A DNA stretch of 64,000 nt from JAFMJV01 sp034436555 (GCA_034436555.1 DAOTUU010000037.1:16577-80576), one strand, 5' to 3'. Counted from the stretch's first letter, positions 17,554 through 25,834 are shown. Translations and numbers: made by a program. Notes: generated by a model not told the origin, from the sequence alone.

Positions 17554-18114
17554 ATGATCCTTCGCGTCGCGCACTTCCGCACGCCCCCGGACGCCGCCGC
17601 TGCCACGGCCGAGACGGCGTCGTCGTTGTTCGCGGGCATCCGCCGCACGGACGGCCTGGTGTGGTCCGCGGTGGGCCGCCAGCCGGACGGTGACGGGACT
17701 CTGGTCATCGCGGTCAGCCTGTGGCGGGATCGGGTCGCCCTGGCCGGTGCGCTGGGGCCGGAGGTGGATGGCCGATCTCAGGCGGAGGGGCGCGCCGGAC
17801 TGCCGCCGCCCACCCTGTTGGAGCTCGCGGATGTCGTGGACGGGGCCGCGCTGCCGCGTGGACTGGCGCCGGTCGCACCGGTCACGCCGATCGCAGGTCG
17901 GCGGCGGCGCAGCCTGTCGCCGCAGGATCGAGACCTGCTGCGCCTGCTGTGCGGTGGTGCGACGCTGGCGGAGGCGGCAGGGCATCTCGGGGTGTCCGCG
18001 GGCACCGCCAAGAATCGACGGCACGAGATCTACGAGAAGCTCGGCGTCCATGACCTCGGCTCAGCCTGTGTCATCGCGGCGCCGGAGCTCGGCGTGGACC
18101 TGAAGGTGAGCTGA
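17554..18114 (+). CDS. LuxR-type regulator with ABM/Dabb-like N-terminal domain
   Basis: A 186-aa protein. Residues 122-180 (SLSPQDRDLLRLL, then LGVSAGTAKNRRHEIYEKL) form a GerE/LuxR-type HTH, here with the recognition helix in SAGTAKNRR. Residues 1-75 (MILRVAHFRTPPD, then GLVWSAVGR and VIAVSLWRDRVAL) have the beta-alpha-beta-beta pattern and late W of ferredoxin-like ABM/Dabb domains; this is inference. No phosphoacceptor domain is present. GGGAGAGG just before ATG 17554 sets the start. Confidence 0.65.
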   Translation: MILRVAHFRTPPDAAAATAETASSLFAGIRRTDGLVWSAVGRQPDGDGTLVIAVSLWRDRVALAGALGPEVDGRSQAEGRAGLPPPTLLELADVVDGAALPRGLAPVAPVTPIAGRRRRSLSPQDRDLLRLLCGGATLAEAAGHLGVSAGTAKNRRHEIYEKLGVHDLGSACVIAAPELGVDLKVS

Positions 18115-18214
18115 CGCTTCCGTTGTTCCTCCGGTCCTGGCGACCGTCCCCCCGAACTGGTTGACCATCCCTCCCGGTCCGGGCGACACGGCGCGCGTCG
18201 CCCGGGTGTCGGGG

Positions 18215-18220
18215 TACGCT
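18215..18220 (+). promoter_or_regulatory. Leaderless -10 hexamer, ettA
   Basis: TACGCT with a 6-nt spacer to ATG 18227; no Shine-Dalgarno sequence. Confidence 0.55.
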
Positions 18221-18226
18221 CTGCGG

Positions 18227-19906
18227 ATGCCCGCAGAGTTCATCTACTCCACGTACAAGCTCGCCCGCCACTACCCGCCGGACAAGACGGTCCTCGAGGA
18301 CATCTCGCTCTCGTTCTATCCCGGCGCCAAGATCGGCGTCATCGGCTCCAACGGCGCGGGCAAGTCCAGCCTGCTCCGGATCATGGCGGGGCTGGATGAC
18401 GGCTTCACGGGCGAGGCCCGCCTGACGCCCGGTTTCACGGTGGGCTACCTGGCCCAGGAGCCGCAGCTGGACCCGGCCAAGGACGTCAAGGGCAACGTCA
18501 TGGACGGGGTCCGGGGCGTCCAGGACCTGCTCGACCGCTACAACGCCGTGATGGCCCGCTGGTCGGAGCCCGATGCCGACTACGAGGCGATCGGCGCGGA
18601 GCAGGCGGAGCTGGAAGACAGGATCAACGCCGCCGACGCGTGGAACGTGGAGCGCAACGTGGAGATCGCGATGGACGCGCTCCGCTGCCCGCCCGACGAC
18701 GCGGACGTGACAACGCTCTCGGGCGGCGAGAAGCGGCGCGTGGCGCTCTGCCGGCTGCTGCTCCAGCACCCCGACCTGTTGCTCCTCGACGAGCCCACGA
18801 ACCACCTGGACGCCGAGTCGGTCGACTGGCTGGAGCGCTTCCTCTCGGAGTACAGCGGGACGGTGGTGGCGATCACCCACGACCGCTACTTCCTGGACAA
18901 CGTCGCGAAGTGGATTCTGGAACTCGACCGCGGGCGGGGCATCCCCTTCTCCGGCAACTACTCCAGCTGGCTGGAGCAGAAGCTGGAGCGGATGAGCCGG
19001 GAGCAGAAGCAGGCCGACGCGAAGCAGCGGACGCTGGCCCGGGAGCTGGAGTGGGTGCGCCTGTCGCCCAAGGCCCGCCAGTCGAAGGGCAAGGCCCGAC
19101 TCTCCGCCTACGAGCAGCTGCTGTCGGAGGCCCAGGACGAGAAGACCGTGGCCCGAGAGCTGGAGATCGCGATCCCGCCCGGACCGCGCCTGGGCGACCA
19201 GGTCATCGATGTCAGTGGCCTGCGCAAGGGCTACGGCGACCGGCTGCTCATCGAGGACCTGACGTTCTCCCTGCCGCGCTCGGGCATCGTGGGCATCATC
19301 GGCCCCAACGGAGCGGGCAAGACGACCCTGTTCCGGATGCTCGTGGGCCAGGAGGCGCCCGACGCAGGCGGCGTCACGATCGGCTCCACGGTCGTGATGA
19401 GCCACGTGGACCAGGGTCGCGACGACCTCCAGGCGGACCGGACGGTGTTCCAGGAGATCACCCACGGCGTGGAACAGATCAAGGTGGGCAACCGCGAGGT
19501 GCCCGCGCGGGCGTATGTGAGCAGCTTCAACTTCCGGGGGACGGATCAGCAGAAGCTCGTGGGACAGCTGTCCGGCGGCGAGCGCAACCGGGTGCACCTC
19601 GCCAAGCTGCTCCAGACCGGCGGCAACGTGCTGCTCCTGGACGAGCCCACCAACGACCTGGACGTGGACACGCTGCGGGCGCTGGAGGCGGGCCTGGAGT
19701 CGTTCCCCGGCTGCGTCGTGGTCATCAGCCACGACCGCTGGTTCCTGGACCGCATCGCGACCCACATCCTCGCGTTCGAGGGCGACTCGCAGGTGCGCTT
19801 CTTCCAGGGCAACGTGAGCGACTACGAGGCGTTCCGGCGCAAGGAGCTGGGCGCCGCCGCGGACCAGCCGCACCGCATCAGATACAAGCCGATCAAGCGC
19901 GGCTGA
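18227..19906 (+). CDS. ettA: Energy-dependent translational throttle protein EttA (ABC-F)
   Basis: A 559-aa soluble protein with two ABC ATPase domains and no membrane part, the usual EttA length. P-loops are GSNGAGKSS and GPNGAGKTT, signature motifs LSGGEKRRV and LSGGERNRV, Walker B LLLDEPTNHLD and LLLDEPTNDLD. The linker between them (YSSWLEQKLERM) is the P-site tRNA-interaction motif region, and an arm insertion lies in the first domain. EttA binds the ribosomal E site and gates entry into elongation according to ADP/ATP ratio. Start by the leaderless hexamer; the frame is open to 18161 but the family N-terminus begins MPAEFIYSTYKL. Confidence 0.93.
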   Translation: MPAEFIYSTYKLARHYPPDKTVLEDISLSFYPGAKIGVIGSNGAGKSSLLRIMAGLDDGFTGEARLTPGFTVGYLAQEPQLDPAKDVKGNVMDGVRGVQDLLDRYNAVMARWSEPDADYEAIGAEQAELEDRINAADAWNVERNVEIAMDALRCPPDDADVTTLSGGEKRRVALCRLLLQHPDLLLLDEPTNHLDAESVDWLERFLSEYSGTVVAITHDRYFLDNVAKWILELDRGRGIPFSGNYSSWLEQKLERMSREQKQADAKQRTLARELEWVRLSPKARQSKGKARLSAYEQLLSEAQDEKTVARELEIAIPPGPRLGDQVIDVSGLRKGYGDRLLIEDLTFSLPRSGIVGIIGPNGAGKTTLFRMLVGQEAPDAGGVTIGSTVVMSHVDQGRDDLQADRTVFQEITHGVEQIKVGNREVPARAYVSSFNFRGTDQQKLVGQLSGGERNRVHLAKLLQTGGNVLLLDEPTNDLDVDTLRALEAGLESFPGCVVVISHDRWFLDRIATHILAFEGDSQVRFFQGNVSDYEAFRRKELGAAADQPHRIRYKPIKRG

Positions 19907-20092
19907 GCCGCCCCAGCGGCCCGCGCCTGCCGCCCGCCGGTGACGCCCCGGGCGTCACATCCGGGCCTTGGGGCCGTCAGCCGAACCGATACCCCGCGCG
20001 AACGGCTCCTGACTTGGGTCACGCCGCCGAGCTGGCGCTGCTGGGCGATCGCGGCTGATCCCGACCGGGGCACGACCGTGGCCATAGCCCGC

Positions 20093-20098
20093 TACCGT
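20093..20098 (+). promoter_or_regulatory. Leaderless -10 hexamer, GNAT gene
   Basis: TACCGT with a 6-nt spacer to ATG 20105. Confidence 0.5.
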
Positions 20099-20104
20099 GG
20101 GCTC

Positions 20105-20653
20105 ATGCACATCCGCGCTGAGACACCCGCCGACCACGACGCCGTCGAGGAGCTCCATCGCGTCGCGTTCGGGGACCACGGCGAGCAGGTGGCCGCGCTG
20201 ATCCCGCCGCTGCGCCGACGAGCCGCGGAACGGAACGGCGTCTCCCTCGTGGCCGATGAGGATGGCCGGGTGGTGGGCCACGTGATGGTCACCCACGCCT
20301 GGCTGGATGCGCCGCGGCGGCTTGTGGATGTGCACGTGCTCAGCCCGCTGGCCGTGGCCCCCGACCGGCAGGGTCGGGGCATCGGCGGCGCGCTCGTCCG
20401 GGAGGGCGTGGCGCACATCGGGCGCCAGGGCGGCAGCGCCGTGTTCCTGGAGGGATCGCCGGGGTACTACGGGCGGCTGGGCTTCGAGGCCGCGGGCGCG
20501 GCGGGGTTCAGGGCCCCATCCCTGCGGATACCGGACGCCGCGTTCCAGGTCGTGCGCCTGCCCGCATGGGAGCCGTGGATGACCGGCACGCTCGTCTACC
20601 CGGACCTGTTCTGGGAGGCGGACGCCGTGGGCCTGCGCGACGAAGCGCCCTGA
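20105..20653 (+). CDS. GNAT N-acetyltransferase, YhbS-like
   Basis: A 182-aa GNAT protein. The acetyl-CoA loop is PDRQGRGIGGAL (motif A), preceded by the beta-4 strand VLSPLAVA and followed by GSPGYYGRLGFE (motif B), typical of the YhbS group. The substrate is unknown. The frame is open to 19940, but the leaderless hexamer and the family start MHIRAETPADHDAV fix ATG 20105. Confidence 0.85.
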   Translation: MHIRAETPADHDAVEELHRVAFGDHGEQVAALIPPLRRRAAERNGVSLVADEDGRVVGHVMVTHAWLDAPRRLVDVHVLSPLAVAPDRQGRGIGGALVREGVAHIGRQGGSAVFLEGSPGYYGRLGFEAAGAAGFRAPSLRIPDAAFQVVRLPAWEPWMTGTLVYPDLFWEADAVGLRDEAP

Positions 20654-21083
20654 TCACCAAGCTCCGACACGCGCTGGGCGGCGGTCGCCGCTCTCGTGCG
20701 GGCCTCGGTCGATCGCCTGACCGTGCAGGACGGTGTCCGGGCCATCCTCGTGACGATGCAGACGGCTGACGATCGCCGGCGCCTCGAGCGGCGATGAACG
20801 CGGTGCCGGGCCGATGAGGCATCGTGTCGCGCGCGTTGGGGGTCCAGCCTGCGCCATCCGCACGGCGCCATGCCCCTGGGACCGGTGCGGGCCGCTCAGC
20901 GGCAATGACCGACCCGTCGGGATCGAGGGTCGCTGGAACGGGCCGGATGGTGGCCCACGCTGACGCGAGAGGTCGCAGCCTGTTCGATGTCCCGCCCGAT
21001 CAGCCCCTGTGGTGGCCATTCCGTGTCGGGCTTGTCCGCCCAGGTCAGGCACTCGGGATGGGCTCAGCGATCGGATGCGCGAC
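20654..21083. other. No intact gene; possible gene remnant
   Basis: I see no gene that can be supported. A plus-strand frame ending at the TGA near 20799 reads plausibly (WAAVAALVRASVDRL followed by VRAILVTMQTADD), which suggests the tail of a lost gene. It lacks a start and belongs to no family I can name. Confidence 0.4.
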
Positions 21084-21200
21084 TCACCCGTGGACCGGCG
21101 CCCGGGCGAGGAAGCGGGAGAACCCACCCTCGCGGACACGCGTCGTCGCCTCGGCCGCGCGGTCGGCGTCCAGGGTGACGGAGACCTTCACCGTGCGCAT
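21084..21200 (-). pseudogene. Truncated antitoxin N-terminus (RHH/VapB-like)
   Basis: The 38 codons from ATG 21200 read as the start of an antitoxin: beta strand MRTVKVSVTLDAD, then helix AAEATTRVREGG and FSRFLARA. After that the family similarity stops and a TGA follows (APVHG-stop), so the dimerisation or toxin-binding part is missing. No partner toxin follows it. It lies 61 bases downstream of the PIN toxin stop. Confidence 0.5.
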
Positions 21201-21261
21201 GGTGTCGTCCAACCACCAGTGGGATGGCCAGCCGGGTCCCACTGGCGATGCGATCGTGCCG

Positions 21262-21723
21262 CTACACCCGATCGGGGGTTCGCTCTGCAAGCCTGACCTC
21301 CACCACGGCAAGACCGCTGACGCGATCGAAATGGCGGACGTTGGCCGTGCCGACACGCCATCCGGCGGCGATGGCCGTCGCGGCGACCAGTCGATCGTGC
21401 GGGCCGATGTCCACACCGGATCCGACCAGGTCCGCCCACAGTCGCGCATGCGAGCGGGCGCACCGGGCGTCAAACGCGAGGGCCGGGAACGCCGCCAGCA
21501 CGGCCTCCACGAATGCCTCACGTCGTGGTCGGTGCTCGGGAGTCGCCCGATGGACACCGTGGAGGAGTTCCGAGGCGGTGATGGTCGCGATGCCGACGTC
21601 CTCACCCGCGCCCAGGATGTCCTCGAGCCGGCGCCCCGCGGTCCCCAGCGCGACATCCGCGGGCAGCCCGCGGAGCGCTCGCTCCACCTCGATGAAGACT
21701 GTGGTGTCTAGGAGCGTGCCCAC
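21262..21723 (-). CDS. PIN-domain toxin (VapC-like)
   Basis: A 153-aa PIN ribonuclease with the acidic set in place: Asp6 in LLDTTVFIE, Glu in TASELLHGV, Asp in DIGPHDRLVAA and a final Asn/Asp in GTANVRHFDRV. VapC toxins cleave tRNA or rRNA. The GTG start at 21723 overlaps the end of the antitoxin gene by 16 bases, the usual antitoxin-toxin coupling. All key residues are kept, so the pair looks functional. Confidence 0.85.
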   Translation of the reverse strand: MGTLLDTTVFIEVERALRGLPADVALGTAGRRLEDILGAGEDVGIATITASELLHGVHRATPEHRPRREAFVEAVLAAFPALAFDARCARSHARLWADLVGSGVDIGPHDRLVAATAIAAGWRVGTANVRHFDRVSGLAVVEVRLAERTPDRV

Positions 21724-21995
21724 GGGTCGACCGGTCCGCTGCCCACCCTAGCGAGGACGGCCTCCATGTCGTCGCCGAAGGCGGGGTCTGGCAAGGCGGC
21801 CTGGGCGATCAGTCGGACCGCCTCATGGAGGGGCCGTCCAAGGCGAGGCACGTCCATCCCGGATGGGTGGTCCTGCGGGTTCACGATCACGTAGACGGGC
21901 CGCTCCCGGTTGAGGACGACGACGGTCTCGTGTCGCGCGACCGCCTCCCTCGCGCGCTGCGGGATGCGAACGTCTTCGGCTCGAATGCGGGTCAT
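21708..21995 (-). CDS. Phd/YefM-type antitoxin
   Basis: A 95-aa protein whose first 45 residues (MTRIRAEDVRIPQRARE, then ETVVVLNRERPVYVIVNP) follow the Phd/YefM plan of a DNA-binding N-terminus; the rest is the flexible toxin-binding tail. It precedes and overlaps the PIN toxin. The frame is open to 22238. I chose ATG 21995 because TATGAT (22003-22008, minus) lies 7 nt upstream and a palindromic operator candidate lies just beyond it. Confidence 0.75.
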   Translation of the reverse strand: MTRIRAEDVRIPQRAREAVARHETVVVLNRERPVYVIVNPQDHPSGMDVPRLGRPLHEAVRLIAQAALPDPAFGDDMEAVLARVGSGPVDPWARS

Positions 21996-22002
21996 GCCTG
22001 CC

Positions 22003-22008
22003 ATCATA
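22003..22008 (-). promoter_or_regulatory. Leaderless -10 hexamer, antitoxin-toxin pair
   Basis: TATGAT on the minus strand with a 7-nt spacer to ATG 21995. Confidence 0.55.
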
Positions 22009-22015
22009 GCCCATG

Positions 22016-22042
22016 CGTACGGTACCGTACGGAAGCGTACGG
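22016..22042. promoter_or_regulatory. Palindromic operator candidate for antitoxin autoregulation
   Basis: A perfect 14-bp palindrome GTACGGTACCGTAC (22017-22030) is followed by another CGTACGG, so the heptamer occurs three times at 22016, 22026 and 22036. It sits 8 bases upstream of the -10 hexamer, where the -35 region would be. Antitoxins of this class usually repress their own promoter through such sites. Confidence 0.6.
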
Positions 22043-22125
22043 ACGACGACCGATTCCTCGATCGCCGGGCCCAGGCTCCGGGCCGGACACGCATGGTGGT
22101 CCGGTCGTGATGGAATCGTCGTCGG

Positions 22126-22251
22126 TCAGCCGGGTCGCCGTCCGCTGATGGAGGTGCCGCGCTCCGCATCCCTCGGCAGCGCTGCGACATCCCCCGCCGC
22201 TGGCTCGCCCAGGAGCAGGGCGACCACGGCCTGCGCATCGACGATCGTCAA
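22126..22251 (-). pseudogene. PIN-domain N-terminal fragment
   Basis: From TTG 22251 the frame gives LTIVDAQAVVALLLGEPAA, the first strand and helix of a PIN toxin with the first catalytic Asp. It then loses similarity and stops after 41 codons. The remaining acidic residues are absent. It is a second, decayed VapC-like locus just upstream of the intact one. Confidence 0.5.
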
Positions 22252-22354
22252 CGCGCCCGTCCGCGTCGCTCATCGATGGCGCTCTCCGCCTGGCGGGCCC
22301 TCGCACGGGCTGCGTCGCTCGAGGGTCCCGGTCCCGCGAGCGATCCCGCCTCCG

Positions 22355-22664
22355 CGGCGATCGGAAGACCGCATGTCCCCCGACTCGTCGCCAGCGCACG
22401 GCAAGGTCGCCGTCGATGGTGGTCCACTCGAACGTCGCCCCGTCCGTCGGGCCCGGTGAAGCACCAGGTCATCTCCCAGACCCCGGGTGCCCCCTCGATG
22501 TCCCTCACGCGGAGCCCACGAGGCCACGGCGTCGATGGGTGGGATCGAGACCGTTCGCAGGCCGTGTGGAACCCGTTCCGGACGGTGCGGCGAGACAGCT
22601 CGCGCTCCTGGGCTGACAGTCGCGCCCGGTCCGCGTCGAAGGCCGGAGTGGTCTCGTGCTTCAC
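22355..22664 (-). pseudogene. Frameshifted RelE-type toxin
   Basis: From GTG 22664 the frame reads KHETTPAFDADRARLS and continues to LRVRDIEGAPGVWEMTW and CFTGPDGRG near 22435. There it must shift by one base to continue as ATFEWTTIDGDLAVRW and RRVGGHAVFRSP (to about 22355). The combined product has the RelE/ParE-like look (E-M-T-W core, then D-G-D-L-A-V-R-W and H-A-V-F end). The GTG start overlaps the stop of the AbrB-type remnant. Confidence 0.6.
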
Positions 22665-22946
22665 CCAGGCTGCGGGCGGTCGAGATGTTCGAACAGCACC
22701 TCGACGCTGTCGAGCGTGGTCACGCGACCCGCATTGATGTGGACGTCGACCGCGCGCTCCATCGACCGCCATCGCGCCGACCAGAACCATCGCCGGTCCG
22801 CAGGGATGGGCAGAACCGGCGGAGTTCGACCACGCCGTCCTCACGCTCGACGAGCCGGACCTGTGCTCCCGGCTCATCGAGGTGCAGCCGGCGGCGAAGC
22901 TCGGACGGGAGCGCGATCGTCCCGCGGAGACGACGTGGCTCTTCAC
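22661..22946 (-). pseudogene. Frameshifted AbrB/SpoVT-type antitoxin
   Basis: The pieces lie in different frames: KSHVVSA from GTG 22946, then RGTIALPSELRRRL and HLDEPGAQVRLVERE and VVELRRF after one shift, then SMERAVDVHINAGRVTTL and DSVEVLFEHLDRPQPG after another. Together they make a normal swapped-hairpin antitoxin with its C-terminal toxin-binding tail. Its TGA overlaps the toxin GTG (GTGA), so this was once a coupled pair. Confidence 0.6.
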
Positions 22947-23032
22947 GGCGAAATCAGATTGGCAGCCGTGCGGCATCTCAGCGAAGCGGCGCGACACGTC
23001 CACAGATGGGCGACCGCGGCTGGCGGAGAACG

Positions 23033-23108
23033 TGGCGCGCCCGGAGAGATTCGAACTCCCGACCGTCTGATCCGAAGTCAGATGCTCTATCCACTGAGCT
23101 ACGGGCGC
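23033..23108 (-). tRNA. tRNA-Arg(TCG)
   Basis: Minus-strand cloverleaf: acceptor GCGCCCG/CGGGCGC, D arm GCTC/GAGC, anticodon stem TCTGA/TCAGA with loop CTTCGGA (anticodon TCG), T arm GGGAG-TTCGAAT-CTCTC, discriminator G at 23036 and encoded CCA at 23035-23033. Confidence 0.95.
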
Positions 23109-23294
23109 GTCGTCGGGAAGTATGGCATCCCGTCCGGAAACGGTGAGCTGCGCACCGACCCCACCTCGGTGGCCATCGCATGCGGCTGCAAGGCACGGTT
23201 TCGGTGCGGGCTGACAACACCAAGTGCCTCGGGGGCACGAGATCGCGTGCCGTCGTCCGTCACGATACGCCGGTCAGTTGGGGGACGATGATCA

Positions 23295-25604
23295 GTGACC
23301 ATCCGAATCGGGCTCGCCGTGACTGCCGCCGCCGCACTGATGCTGGCCGCTGTCGTCGCTTGGCCGACCGTCGGCAACCAGGAACTCGGCCGTGATTCGT
23401 TCGGGCGATCGGTCACCGGCACGTGGGGCAAAGCCCAGCGCGGCGGCCGCTGGTCGTCGTCCGATGCCGACGCGTTCGCCGTCTCTGGTGGCGTGGGGCG
23501 CATCCGGGTCGCCATGGCCGGCGGCGAGCACTCGGCCGTGCAGCAGGCGCTTGACGGACAGGACGTGGAGGTGCTCGTCCGCGTTCGACTTCCTGCCCTG
23601 CCCATGGCCGGGCCGGGAAGCGTCTCCATTGTCGCGCGACGATCGGACATCGGCGACTACCGCCTCCGTGTGACGATCGCGCGCTCGGGCAGGGTGACGC
23701 TCTCTGCCCAGCGCGTGACCGGCTCTCAGGTGACCCAGGTCGGCGTGCCTGTTCGGCTGACCCGCGTCCGCCTGCGGCCGCGAACCTTCCTGATGCTGCG
23801 CGGCCGCGTCACGGGCGTCGCGCCCGTCCGCCTGCGCCTGCGAGCCTGGCTGGCGGGCGCCAAGGAGCCGAAGGCGTGGGCGTTGTCGGCCAAGGACGCG
23901 TCGCAGACCCTGCCCGCATCTGGGGCGGCCGGAATTGTGGCATCGGTCGCGGACGGCCCGTCGGTCGCTGGGCGGGTCGAGACGGTGTTCGAGTTCGACA
24001 ACTGGTCTGTCATGGATGTCACGACACCCGCGCCGACACCCGCGCCGACACCCGCGCCGACACCCGCGCCGACACCCGCGCCGACACCCGCGCCGACACC
24101 CGCGCCGACACCCGCGCCGACACCCGCGCCGACACCCGCGCCCAGCCCGAGCCCGTCGCCCTCGCCCAGCCCGTCGCCCTCGCCCAGCCCGTCCCCCTCG
24201 CCCAGCCCGTCCCCCTCGCCCAGCCCGAGCCCGTCGCCCAGCCCGAGCCCGACTCCCAGCCCGAGCCCCAGCCCGACGCCCACGGGACTGCCGATTCCCC
24301 AGTTGGGACCGCTTGATCGCATCGTCTCCCCCGACGGCAACGACACCGCCGACGGCAGCGCCGCACGGCCCTGGCGGACGCTCCAGCGCGCGGCGAACGG
24401 CGTGCCTGCGGGAGGCACGGTCTGGGTGCGCGGCGGAACCTACGCGGGATTCACGATGACCCGATCGGGCGATGTCGGCGCGCCGATCGTGTTCGCCGGG
24501 TGGCCAGGCGACGCGCGCCCGATCGTGGATGGCGCGCTTGTGCCCCGGATGGATGTCATCAAGCTCTCCTCGGTCCACGACGTGAGGATCCAGGGCCTGA
24601 CCGTTCAGAACGCGCAGGGCGGGGTCTTCAGCGGCTCGGGCATCCGGATCGAGAACAGCTCGACGAGGGTGGAGATCCGGGGCAACCTCATCACGCAGAA
24701 TCAGAGCTTCGGCGTCATCGCGCACACGGCGACCGATGTGCTCATCGAAGACAACGAGATCAGCCACAATGCGGCCGGGGTCTATCTCAGTTACGCAGGC
24801 CAGGGCACGGTCGTCCGCGACAATCGCGTGCACCACACCGACAGGATGCTGCGCAACACCACGATCCCCGCGAACGACGACGCGGGCGGGGACGCGATCG
24901 TGCTCCACAAGACCTCGGGCGACGTGCTCATCACGGGAAACCGGGCCTGGGCCAACCGCGCGCTGAGCTCGGACTACGGCTGGGATGGTGGCGCGTTCTC
25001 GATCTACGGCGCCTCCAACGCCACGATCACCGGCAACGTCGCCTGGGACAACGAGAACGTGCTGGAGACCGGGACGGACTCCGGGATGCCCTGCGACAAC
25101 AATCGATTCGTGCGGAATGTCGTGACCGGGTTCCCGACGGTCGGACGGTCATTCGGGATGTTCCTGCGCTGCGCGCGGAACATGCTCGTCGCGCATAACA
25201 CGTTCCGCGGGCTCGCCTTCGGGTTCTCCATCGGGTCGGACTCGGCGACGTATTCCGGCAAGACCGACGGCCTGCGCATCGTCAACAACATCCTGGACCT
25301 GGGAGGTGGCAAGCCCTTCGGGATCGTGACCGCACTCCCGGCCAGCGTCGTCATCGACCACGACCTGGTCCACGGGACGGGGACCATCGCGACCTGGCCC
25401 GGCGGATCCACCGCCAGCCTGGGCACCTTCACGGCGACCACGGGCTACGAGCAGCACGGTCGGTGGGGCGACCCCGCGTTCGTGTCCAGCGACGACCTGC
25501 ATCTGACCGAGGGGTCCCCGGCGATCGACCTGGGCATGGTCTTGCCGGGAGTCAATGACGGCTGGACCGGCGCCGCGCCCGATGCGGGTGCCTACGAGCG
25601 ATAG
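23295..25604 (+). CDS. Secreted right-handed parallel beta-helix protein with TP/SP linker
   Basis: A 769-aa exported protein. Residues 1-25 are a signal peptide (IGLAVTAAAALMLAAVVAW). Residues 30-235 form a beta-rich domain of the laminin-G/DUF1080-like kind (inference). Residues 244-283 are ten TPAP repeats, then SPSP and TPSP repeats to about 333. Residues 340-769 are a pectate-lyase-type beta-helix: SPDGNDTADGS entry motif, PAGGTVWVRGGTY, and coils such as VEIRGNLITQNQSFGV. The DUF1565-like entry motif suggests carbohydrate binding or lyase action, but catalytic residues cannot be named. The GTG start has GGGGGA upstream. Confidence 0.75.
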   Translation: MTIRIGLAVTAAAALMLAAVVAWPTVGNQELGRDSFGRSVTGTWGKAQRGGRWSSSDADAFAVSGGVGRIRVAMAGGEHSAVQQALDGQDVEVLVRVRLPALPMAGPGSVSIVARRSDIGDYRLRVTIARSGRVTLSAQRVTGSQVTQVGVPVRLTRVRLRPRTFLMLRGRVTGVAPVRLRLRAWLAGAKEPKAWALSAKDASQTLPASGAAGIVASVADGPSVAGRVETVFEFDNWSVMDVTTPAPTPAPTPAPTPAPTPAPTPAPTPAPTPAPTPAPTPAPSPSPSPSPSPSPSPSPSPSPSPSPSPSPSPSPSPSPTPSPSPSPTPTGLPIPQLGPLDRIVSPDGNDTADGSAARPWRTLQRAANGVPAGGTVWVRGGTYAGFTMTRSGDVGAPIVFAGWPGDARPIVDGALVPRMDVIKLSSVHDVRIQGLTVQNAQGGVFSGSGIRIENSSTRVEIRGNLITQNQSFGVIAHTATDVLIEDNEISHNAAGVYLSYAGQGTVVRDNRVHHTDRMLRNTTIPANDDAGGDAIVLHKTSGDVLITGNRAWANRALSSDYGWDGGAFSIYGASNATITGNVAWDNENVLETGTDSGMPCDNNRFVRNVVTGFPTVGRSFGMFLRCARNMLVAHNTFRGLAFGFSIGSDSATYSGKTDGLRIVNNILDLGGGKPFGIVTALPASVVIDHDLVHGTGTIATWPGGSTASLGTFTATTGYEQHGRWGDPAFVSSDDLHLTEGSPAIDLGMVLPGVNDGWTGAAPDAGAYER
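24024..24143 (+). repeat. Ten perfect copies of a 12-nt repeat
   Basis: ACACCCGCGCCG repeated ten times (the last copy ends in CCC instead of CCG), encoding TPAP. It is in frame, so copy-number change would alter only linker length. Nearly identical codons in every copy point to recent expansion by slippage. Confidence 0.9.
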
Positions 25605-25651
25605 GACCGGGTACCGCCGAGGCCATCCCGAGGGGCGCGCAGGAGGTCCCA

Positions 25652-25681
25652 GACGCCCGCGCGAGCGCCCCGTCGGGCGTC
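25652..25681 (+). terminator. Hairpin after beta-helix gene
   Basis: GACGCCCG and CGGGCGTC form an 8-bp stem with a 14-nt loop, 47 bases after the stop. No T run follows, so intrinsic termination is doubtful. Confidence 0.3.
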
Positions 25682-25741
25682 ACACGGGGTCCTCGGGGGC
25701 GTCGTGCGGCGTGCCCCGCAGACCCCGCTGGACCACCTCGG

Positions 25742-25834
25742 CTATTCGCGGCTGGTGAGGGCCGTGAGGACGAGCAGCAGCACGAACGCGGCCACCGCGA
25801 AGGCGATGAGCGTCGTGGGCGTCGGATCGAACAT
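25742..25834 (-). CDS. Small single-pass membrane protein, 30 aa
   Basis: ATG 25834 follows a strong GGGAGG eleven bases upstream. The product MFDPTPTTLIAF continues as one hydrophobic helix (AVAAFVLLLVLTAL) and ends TSRE. The length and layout are those of small membrane peptides that bind larger membrane complexes. I do not recognise the family. It is antisense to, and between, the beta-helix and serine hydrolase genes. Confidence 0.5.
   Translation of the reverse strand: MFDPTPTTLIAFAVAAFVLLLVLTALTSRE

Noticed and set aside
18160..18165. TTGACC as -35 of ettA
   Set aside because: It lies 49 bases before the -10 hexamer, too far for a promoter.
24024..24300. CRISPR-like array in the repeat of the beta-helix gene
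   Set aside because: Units are contiguous 12-mers with no spacers, in frame and coding for a linker.
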